DNA from: ZC4RG29 sp036381475
GTDB lineage: Bacteria > Bacteroidota > Bacteroidia > Cytophagales > Cyclobacteriaceae
DNA length: 21,581 nt
Direction of reading: 5' to 3'
Assembly: GCA_036381475.1 (NCBI GenBank)
Contig: DASVCT010000024.1
Coordinates: 1 to 21,581, forward strand
Part shown: positions 16,718-21,581 of the stretch, in pieces
Layout: the number at the start of each line of letters is the position of its first letter
Numbering within the stretch: the first letter of the stretch is position 1
Translations under genes and position numbers: made by a program
The notes under the pieces: generated by a model
Databases searched by the model: none
Seen by the model: the letters and a program-made list of their open reading frames with translations, nothing else
What the model was told of the DNA's origin: nothing

Positions 16718-16750
16718 GCGGGAAAGGGATTAAGGTAACGGCACGGAAGG

Positions 16751-17032
16751 TCAGAGTATGCGCGCATCGATTCCGGCCTCACATATAGCCTCGCGCATGG
16801 GCTTTAGGTAGTCGAAAGTACCTGTCTTGACGGCGCACTTGCCGGTATAATGAATAATCCAGGTGCATTGTTCGGCCTGCTCGGCCGTGTGCTTGCACAC
16901 CCTGATGAGTGTTTCGATAACATGTGCGAACGTATTGAAGTCGTCGTTGAAGACGACCAGGTCCATGACTTCGGTAGTTTCAACCGCCTCCAGTACATCC
17001 ACCTGCAATTCTTCCTGAGCGGCGTTCTTCAT
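16751..17032 (-). CDS. clpS: ATP-dependent Clp protease adaptor protein ClpS
   Basis: ClpS delivers N-degron substrates to the ClpAP or ClpCP protease. This protein is 93 residues from ATG 17032 (a TTG six bases upstream is less likely). The core VVFNDDFNTFAHVIETL (about 26-42) contains the characteristic NDD of the substrate-binding pocket. The downstream helix-strand region (AEQCTWIIHYTGKCAVKTG) fits the family. Its own promoter is likely at 17065-17072, and recR follows by 33 bp. Confidence 0.93.
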   Translation of the reverse strand: MKNAAQEELQVDVLEAVETTEVMDLVVFNDDFNTFAHVIETLIRVCKHTAEQAEQCTWIIHYTGKCAVKTGTFDYLKPMREAICEAGIDARIL

Positions 17033-17064
17033 AGTCAAACCGGGTTGTTTTTACGATAATAGTA

Positions 17065-17072
17065 CAAAGGTA
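17065..17072 (-). promoter_or_regulatory. clpS promoter -7 element
   Basis: TACCTTTG on the minus strand is an exact match to the Bacteroidota -7 consensus TAnnTTTG. Transcription would start near 17058, giving a leader of about 25 nt before clpS. No good TTTG/TTG -33 element was found 19-20 nt upstream, so the call rests on the -7 box and its position. Confidence 0.5.
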
Positions 17073-17108
17073 GTGATTTTCGCCGTGCCTGTCACGGGCC
17101 CCGGGTCA

Positions 17109-17139
17109 TTTGGAATTCCGCCGTTTTCTTGATTTTTTG
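17109..17139 (+). promoter_or_regulatory. Possible symporter promoter
   Basis: TTTG (17109-17112), a 19-nt spacer and ATTTTTTG (17132-17139) have the right spacing for a Bacteroidota promoter. The first two bases of the -7 box (AT instead of TA) do not match. The predicted start lies about 15 nt before the symporter ATG. Confidence 0.3.
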
Positions 17140-17160
17140 TGGGCCCCTAACCGGATCATT

Positions 17161-18648
17161 ATGTCGCCATGGCTGGTTCTTACGATTATCGGGCTCTATT
17201 TTGTCATGCTGATCATCGTCTCGATCGTCACGTCCCGGGGCGCGACTTCGCAGACCTTTTTCACGGGAAACCGCCAGTCGCCCTGGTACCTGGTCGCCTT
17301 TGGGATGATCGGCACGAGCCTTTCCGGGGTGACCTTCATCTCCATTCCCGGTGAGGTAGGAACTTCGCAGTTTGCCTATTTTCAGGTAGTACTGGGATAT
17401 GTTGTCGGCTACACCGTGATACGCAAGGTGTTGCTGCCCTTGTATTACCGGTTGAACCTCGTCTCGATTTATGAGTACCTCGACGACCGGTTCGGATTTT
17501 GGGCGTACAAGTCCGGTTCATTCTTCTTTCTACTTTCGCGCGTTATCGGCGCCGCTTTCAGGCTGTTCCTGGCGGCCATGGTCCTGCAGCTTGCCATATT
17601 TGACGCTGTCGGCATTCCCTTCTGGGTGACTGTGCTCGTCACCATCTTTCTCATCTGGGTGTACACATTCAAGGGTGGGATAAAGACTATTGTCTGGACC
17701 GATAGCTTGCAGACCACGTTCCTCGTGTCGGCGGTCGTGTTCACCATTTACTTCATTTCACAGGAACTCGATATGTCGCTGATCAACCTGGGCGAATTAG
17801 TGACAACGAGCGAGTACTCCAGGATATTTGTGTGGGACTGGCAGTCGCCATACAATTTCTTTAAACAGTTTATCAGTGGTGCGTTCATCGCCATCGTGAT
17901 GACGGGCCTCGACCAGGACCTGATGCAAAAAAACCTGACGTGCCGTAACCTGGAAGAGGCACAGAAGAACATGTACTGGTTCACGATACTGCTTGTGTTC
18001 GTGAATTTCCTGTTCCTTACCCTGGGCGCCATGCTTTACCTTTATGTCGGGCACGAGGGCATTGCAGTGCCGGAGCGCACGGATGAGTTGTACCCGATGC
18101 TGGCGGTCCATCATTTTCCTATCGCTTTGGGTATAGCATTCATTCTCGGCATTACGGCGGCTGCGTATGCGAGTTCCGACTCAGCGCTTGCTGCACTCAC
18201 TACCTCATTCTGTGTCGATTTCCTGGGATTCAAGCAAACGGATAAAGAAACACCGCAACGGACCCGTACACGGATCCTGGTGCACCTGGGATTCAGCCTG
18301 CTCATCTGTGCCGTGATCATTGTTTTTCAGGCTATCAACGACGAAAGTGTGGTCACGTCGGTGTTCAAGGCGGCCGGCTACACCTACGGCCCGCTGCTGG
18401 GCATGTTCGCGTTCGGCATTTTTTCGAAGCGAAAGGTGCGTGATGCAGGAATTCCCTTTGTGTGTGTACTGTCGCCGATTCTTTCTTACATCCTGAGCGT
18501 CAACTCGAAGGAGCTGCTGTTCGGCTATGAATTTGGATTCGAAATCCTGCTGGTGAACGGGCTGTTCACCTTTTTGGGATTGTGGCTTCTTTCTTTCGGC
18601 CAGGGATCGGCGGCCTCGAAACTTGTTCCGGCCGATATAAAAAGGTGA
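17161..18648 (+). CDS. Sodium:solute symporter (SSS family)
   Basis: This 495-residue inner-membrane transporter has about 13 hydrophobic helices and moves a solute with sodium. The ATG at 17161 places the first helix at about 4-22 (SPWLVLTIIGLYFVMLIIVS). A TTG reading from 17110 adds a tail unlike the family. Typical SSS strings are FFTGNRQSPWYLVAFGMIGTSLSG near the start of helix 2, RLNLVSIYEYLDDRFG and AYASSDSALAALTTSF, whose Ser/Thr residues correspond to the sodium-site region of helix 8 in the LeuT fold. The substrate cannot be assigned. A short hairpin follows it. Confidence 0.92.
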   Translation: MSPWLVLTIIGLYFVMLIIVSIVTSRGATSQTFFTGNRQSPWYLVAFGMIGTSLSGVTFISIPGEVGTSQFAYFQVVLGYVVGYTVIRKVLLPLYYRLNLVSIYEYLDDRFGFWAYKSGSFFFLLSRVIGAAFRLFLAAMVLQLAIFDAVGIPFWVTVLVTIFLIWVYTFKGGIKTIVWTDSLQTTFLVSAVVFTIYFISQELDMSLINLGELVTTSEYSRIFVWDWQSPYNFFKQFISGAFIAIVMTGLDQDLMQKNLTCRNLEEAQKNMYWFTILLVFVNFLFLTLGAMLYLYVGHEGIAVPERTDELYPMLAVHHFPIALGIAFILGITAAAYASSDSALAALTTSFCVDFLGFKQTDKETPQRTRTRILVHLGFSLLICAVIIVFQAINDESVVTSVFKAAGYTYGPLLGMFAFGIFSKRKVRDAGIPFVCVLSPILSYILSVNSKELLFGYEFGFEILLVNGLFTFLGLWLLSFGQGSAASKLVPADIKR

Positions 18649-18704
18649 AGGCCGTCCTGTGTCAAGACGACCTAAACCAGATTAAAACCAACCCCACTAT
18701 CGTT

Positions 18705-18733
18705 ACGGGTCCACCCTCAGGCGGATCACCCGT
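18705..18733. terminator. Possible terminator between convergent genes
   Basis: An inverted repeat (ACGGGT at 18705-18710, ACCCGT at 18728-18733, 17-nt loop) lies between the symporter and the convergent small secreted gene. On the plus strand a T-rich stretch follows (TCTATTTTCTTT). The 6-bp stem makes this modest evidence. Confidence 0.4.
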
Positions 18734-18739
18734 GTAAGT

Positions 18740-19063
18740 CTATTTTCTTTCGTACTGATATTCCGTCACGACGCCGTTCTGCGTAACGCGGATCGTGTAC
18801 ATTCCAAAGGCGACGCCGCCAAAATCGATGATAATTTTCCGTTTCTGCATCGTCTGAGCTGTTACCAACTTCCCGGAGTCGGAATATATCTCGACTTTGG
18901 CGTCGCTTGTGCCTTTTGCAGTCCTGAACACAAAAAGATCCTTTTCCTTGCCAAAAAAATTCAGCCCCTGGCCTTCGCCTGGATCTGCCATTACCGCGGA
19001 ACCCGAGAATGACAGCGCCAAGGCTACAAAAAATGCAACTACAGTCGTGTTAAGGTTTTTCAT
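18740..19063 (-). CDS. Small secreted protein with a sorting-tail-like (beta) domain
   Basis: This 107-residue exported protein starts at ATG 19063. Its signal peptide ends near VMA (about residue 26). The mature part is a short linker followed by a compact beta domain (about 43-107) with VEIYSDSGKLV (57-67) and GMYTIRVTQNGVVTEYQYERK at the end. This pattern resembles Bacteroidota Por/type IX secretion tails and DUF3244-like proteins, but no separate cargo domain precedes it. The resemblance is pattern-level only. It has its own upstream region with a candidate sigma-54 site. The function is unknown. Confidence 0.75.
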   Translation of the reverse strand: MKNLNTTVVAFFVALALSFSGSAVMADPGEGQGLNFFGKEKDLFVFRTAKGTSDAKVEIYSDSGKLVTAQTMQKRKIIIDFGGVAFGMYTIRVTQNGVVTEYQYERK

Positions 19064-19089
19064 TGGTTCTGAACTGTACCTGTGTATAA

Positions 19090-19105
19090 GCCAACAGCGT
19101 GCCAA
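19090..19105 (-). promoter_or_regulatory. Candidate sigma-54 promoter
   Basis: TTGGCACGCTGTTGGC on the minus strand matches the sigma-54 consensus TGGCACG-N4-TTGC with one mismatch, and it keeps the GG-N10-GC spacing. It would start transcription about 16 nt before the ATG of the small secreted protein. No primary-sigma (TAnnTTTG) promoter is visible there. No RpoN or activator gene is in the window, so this is a sequence prediction only. Confidence 0.45.
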
Positions 19106-19192
19106 GAGGCCAACATCGAATTTTCGGCCATTTTGGCCCTTTTAGCCTTGACAGGGTCCCATTCTGGGAGCGCACTTTCTCAAAATGCGCCC

Positions 19193-19531
19193 TTAAAGCA
19201 GTTCCTTCGCCGGATCCCAAAAAATTTCGTTGAAATCGAGGATTTTGTCGCCGGAAATGGAGTGGCCCTCTTTCTCAAGAAGGGACTGCATGGTATTTGG
19301 ACCTGAAAAATGGCTTTTTCCGGTCAAGATACCCTTGCTGTTGACGACGCGGTGGGCAGGTACGCCGCGGGGGCAATTATGCATAGCCCAGCCTACCATC
19401 CGGGCTGTAACTCCCTTTCCAAGGTAGTTTGCGATAGCCCCGTAGCTGGTTACACGGCCCCTGGGGACCAATTTTGCGACCTCATGAACGTCGCGGGCGA
19501 AATTATGCGTGCTCTTTTCGCTGGACGGCAT
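19193..19531 (-). CDS. Alkyltransferase-like protein (MGMT/ATL family), no active-site cysteine
   Basis: This 112-residue protein has the DNA-binding domain of O6-alkylguanine-DNA alkyltransferase: VPRGRVTSYGAIANYLGKG (22-40) and TARMVGWAMHNCPRG (42-56, with the likely arginine finger Arg44). Where repair enzymes have PCHRV, it has PAHRV (58-62), so Ala59 replaces the methyl-accepting cysteine. Alkyltransferase-like proteins of this type bind alkylated guanine and recruit nucleotide excision repair instead of removing the group. It starts at ATG 19531 and diverges from the Ig-repeat gene with 88 bp between starts. Confidence 0.9.
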   Translation of the reverse strand: MPSSEKSTHNFARDVHEVAKLVPRGRVTSYGAIANYLGKGVTARMVGWAMHNCPRGVPAHRVVNSKGILTGKSHFSGPNTMQSLLEKEGHSISGDKILDFNEIFWDPAKELL

Positions 19532-19553
19532 CCCCCTACAAGTTTGGTTTGAT

Positions 19554-19561
19554 TAAATTTG
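19554..19561 (+). promoter_or_regulatory. -7 element of the Ig-repeat gene
   Basis: TAAATTTG matches the Bacteroidota -7 consensus TAnnTTTG and would give a leader of about 50 nt. A matching -33 box at the correct distance was not found, so confidence is limited. Confidence 0.4.
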
Positions 19562-19619
19562 CAGCCAAATCCGAAAAGGCCAAATTCAAGAAGGGTAATT
19601 GACTGATAGTTTGACTGAA

Positions 19620-21161
19620 GTGAAGCATCGCCTGGTTTGTCTTGCACTGGTATTCGTGTGTCCGACCGTTTTCAGCCAGCAGCTTCCCGAGCTGGTATTT
19701 CCCGATTCTGTCGGCTGGAATATTCTGAACGAAAACGACGTTGCGCGGTTTCAATTGAAACTTTCGGGCTATGACGGACCCGCTTTTTACACTGTGGAAG
19801 GAGCCGAGGGGCTGGACATGCAGCTTGATACCCTGGGTAATTTCAAGTGGCAGCCGTCGTATGACCTGGTCGACAGGGTGGCGCTCACCCGGGACATCAG
19901 TGTTATTTTTCAGGCCCGGCTGCCGTCAGGTGACCGTATCCGTAAACCCGTTACCTTCACGCTGAAGCACGTAAACCGGCCGCCTGTCGTAGAGGATTTA
20001 CCGGTATTCTATGTCCGGCAGTCGGCCCTGAACACGTACCAGATTCCGTCGGAATACATGTACGATCCGGACGGAGACCCGATCGTTGTTAAGGCCGTGA
20101 CAGGCGCGCTGCCCGAGGGCGCGGTCCTTTCCTCACAAGGCACGTTCACGTGGACTCCTTCCCGCCAGCAGTTCTATGAACTTCGCGCCAACCCCTTCGC
20201 GGTGGAGTTTATCGTCCAGGATCAACCCGATAAACTGGAAACGCGTGGACTCCTGCGCATCCAGCAAACCCAGCTTGATTTGCCTCCCGATATCCTCATC
20301 GTGCCGGGCGACTCGCTGTTTTCCATAAGGGAGGATGAAACCATAAATCTGAAACTGTATCTGTCGGACCCCAACGGCGACGACAACGTGAAGAACGCGG
20401 GATTCATCGCCAACGATACGCGCATCAGCCAGTCGACCATGAAGGAAAATACGCCGCTCCAGTACGAATTCACCTGGACTCCGGGCTATGAGTTTGTCGA
20501 AGAGGTTCAGAAAAAACTGGTGACCGAAATCACCTTCTATGCGCTTGACAAATCAAACAACCGTGCGCAGCGGAAGGTGTATATCGAAGTTCGCGACACG
20601 GAAAATCTGGAGTTAAAGGACGCCCATCAGTATCAGAAATACCGCGGCATCCTCGTGAATGCTACCGTGCTGCTCAGGCAACTGGAACAAAACCAGAAGC
20701 AACTCAACATGGACTACAAAAAAGCACGGAAGGGTAAGAAGAACCGATCCATCCTCAACGCAGGCCTGGGTGCAACCACCGGCATCGCACCGGTAACGAT
20801 GGAAACGGAGGACGCGAAAATTGTATCGGGAATTGGAGGCACCACCGTCCTCACGCTGGGAACCCTGGAAGCAACTGAGGTTGTAGGGAAGTCGAAAGAT
20901 GCGATTATGGATAAGATCAAACTCAACATCGACCTTACGAATCGCATCCAGGCGGCTGGCGACGAGTTTGCCCGGAAATATTCCCTGAAGTCTACGCGAA
21001 GGCAGCCTGAATTTGACAAGGACATCGAGAAACTGAGAAACGTGCTGACGGACCAGAAACTCGTGCTGCTTGAACTTGATGCCTATTTGCGTGGAAACGA
21101 CCCGACGAAAGTGAGCGACAAGGATATCAAGCGAACCTTCCTGGACTTCGCGGAATACTGA
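19620..21161 (+). CDS. Secreted protein with three Ig-like repeats and a glycine-rich C-terminal segment
   Basis: This 513-residue protein starts most plausibly at GTG 19620, which gives a signal peptide ending VFSQ (MKHRLVCLALVFVCPTVFSQ); TTG starts at 19611 and 19599 are alternatives. Three Ig-like/cadherin-like modules of about 100 residues each carry a FxWxP string (FKWQP at 75-79, FTWTP at 176-180, FTWTP at 284-288). DPDGDP (149-154) and DPNGDD (250-255) look like calcium-binding loops. Residues about 335-370 are charged and helical. Residues about 378-420 are rich in Gly, Ala and Thr and weakly hydrophobic (ILNAGLGATTGIAPVT; SGIGGTTVLTLGT). A helical tail follows. It is probably periplasmic or outer-membrane associated. 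I recognise no named family. Confidence 0.75.
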   Translation: MKHRLVCLALVFVCPTVFSQQLPELVFPDSVGWNILNENDVARFQLKLSGYDGPAFYTVEGAEGLDMQLDTLGNFKWQPSYDLVDRVALTRDISVIFQARLPSGDRIRKPVTFTLKHVNRPPVVEDLPVFYVRQSALNTYQIPSEYMYDPDGDPIVVKAVTGALPEGAVLSSQGTFTWTPSRQQFYELRANPFAVEFIVQDQPDKLETRGLLRIQQTQLDLPPDILIVPGDSLFSIREDETINLKLYLSDPNGDDNVKNAGFIANDTRISQSTMKENTPLQYEFTWTPGYEFVEEVQKKLVTEITFYALDKSNNRAQRKVYIEVRDTENLELKDAHQYQKYRGILVNATVLLRQLEQNQKQLNMDYKKARKGKKNRSILNAGLGATTGIAPVTMETEDAKIVSGIGGTTVLTLGTLEATEVVGKSKDAIMDKIKLNIDLTNRIQAAGDEFARKYSLKSTRRQPEFDKDIEKLRNVLTDQKLVLLELDAYLRGNDPTKVSDKDIKRTFLDFAEY

Positions 21162-21176
21162 CTCATCCGAACAGTC

Positions 21177-21196
21177 GCCCCGATATCAATCGGGGC
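21177..21196. terminator. Hairpin between convergent genes
   Basis: A perfect 8-bp stem (GCCCCGAT/ATCGGGGC) with an ATCA loop lies between the stop codons of the Ig-repeat gene and the YdeI-like gene. Its symmetry allows it to act on both strands. No U-tract follows on either side. Confidence 0.6.
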
Positions 21197-21221
21197 AAGA
21201 CAGTCCATGCTGCGCCTGCTT

Positions 21222-21581
21222 CTATTCAGCTCGTGCCTTATTCGCACGGATCATCTCGCCAAATCCCATCTTTCGGGATAGTCCCTCGACGGCCATTACC
21301 AGTCGCTTCGTGCGCGTGGCAGAGGTCTTGGCGCTTTCGATCCATTTGCTGAAATACCGTTGATGTGATCCGGGAAGGGTCTGAAAGAATTCATACGCGG
21401 CGGGGTCATCACGGAGGCATGCCATCAGGTCCTTGTTCAGCTTGTATTCCTTTTCATCAACAGCGAGACAGACGCGAACAGTGGCGCCGGCCACTTTGCC
21501 TGTGGCCTTGCGCATGGTGGCATTGAACGGCAGTATGAAGCTGCCGTCACCCATGGGCATGATCGCCACGCCGGAAATATT
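21222..21581 (-). CDS. YdeI/DUF1905-like protein (partial, 5' end beyond window)
   Basis: The reading frame stays open to the window edge, so the true start lies beyond base 21581; a GTG at 21569 is internal to the family pattern. The visible 119 residues or so contain the DUF1905-like strand region (MPMGDGSFILPFNATMRKATGKVAGATVRVCL) and a C-terminal part typical of YdeI/OmdA-like proteins (AYEFFQTLPGSHQRYFSKWIESAKTSATRTKRLVMAVEGL). Family members are described as bacteriocin-protection or OmpD-associated proteins, but the biochemical role is not established. It is convergent with the Ig-repeat gene. Confidence 0.8.
   Translation of the reverse strand, partial: NISGVAIMPMGDGSFILPFNATMRKATGKVAGATVRVCLAVDEKEYKLNKDLMACLRDDPAAYEFFQTLPGSHQRYFSKWIESAKTSATRTKRLVMAVEGLSRKMGFGEMIRANKARAE

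Overview
The window looks like ordinary chromosomal DNA of a member of the Bacteroidota, probably Cytophagales-like. Four things point there. The partial 16S rRNA 5' end has a Bacteroidota-type sequence. Several promoters fit the Bacteroidota pattern (TTTG near -33, TAnnTTTG near -7). Lineage-typical families such as DUF2480, DUF4230, carboxypeptidase-like regulatory domain proteins and LytS/LytTR pairs are present. Shine-Dalgarno sequences are mostly weak. The genus cannot be fixed from about 110 bases of 16S.

Layout. At 1-111 (minus) lies the 5' end of a 16S rRNA gene, preceded by a leader of about 360 nt with boxA-like elements, a hairpin and a near-consensus promoter at 475-506. Upstream on the same strand is a housekeeping cluster read from 4269 down to 630: rpmH, rnpA, an S41 C-terminal processing protease, tsaB and a DUF2480 gene. 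The short rpmH gene (52 aa) has its own clear promoter. Next (7758 to 4314, minus) is a tandem M16 peptidase pair: one subunit with an intact HxxEH zinc site and one partner that has lost it and carries an extra C-terminal domain. Then come a PfkB-family adenosine-kinase-like gene and a secreted glycerophosphodiester phosphodiesterase (minus), with a DUF4230 membrane-anchored gene diverging from them.

From 10556 to 12444 (minus) is a LytS-type histidine kinase and LytTR response regulator operon whose genes overlap by 4 bp. It diverges from a secreted carboxypeptidase-like regulatory domain protein, which is followed by a helix-turn-helix regulator. The 112-bp divergent gap contains two identical TTTGCAAA palindromes 30 bp apart. 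Further on are minus-strand clpS, recR and an aspartate-type aminotransferase, then a plus-strand sodium:solute symporter. After that come a small secreted protein with a possible sigma-54 promoter, an alkyltransferase-like protein lacking the nucleophilic cysteine (PAHRV), a large secreted protein with three Ig-like repeats, and a YdeI/DUF1905-like gene cut by the window end.

I found no CRISPR array, tRNA, transposon, prophage, secondary-metabolite cluster or recognisable defence system. The items most worth a second look are regulatory (candidate sigma-54 site, TTTGCAAA pair) and domain-level (inactive M16 fusion, the Ig-repeat protein, the stand-alone sorting-tail-like protein). None amounts to clear evidence for a new system.
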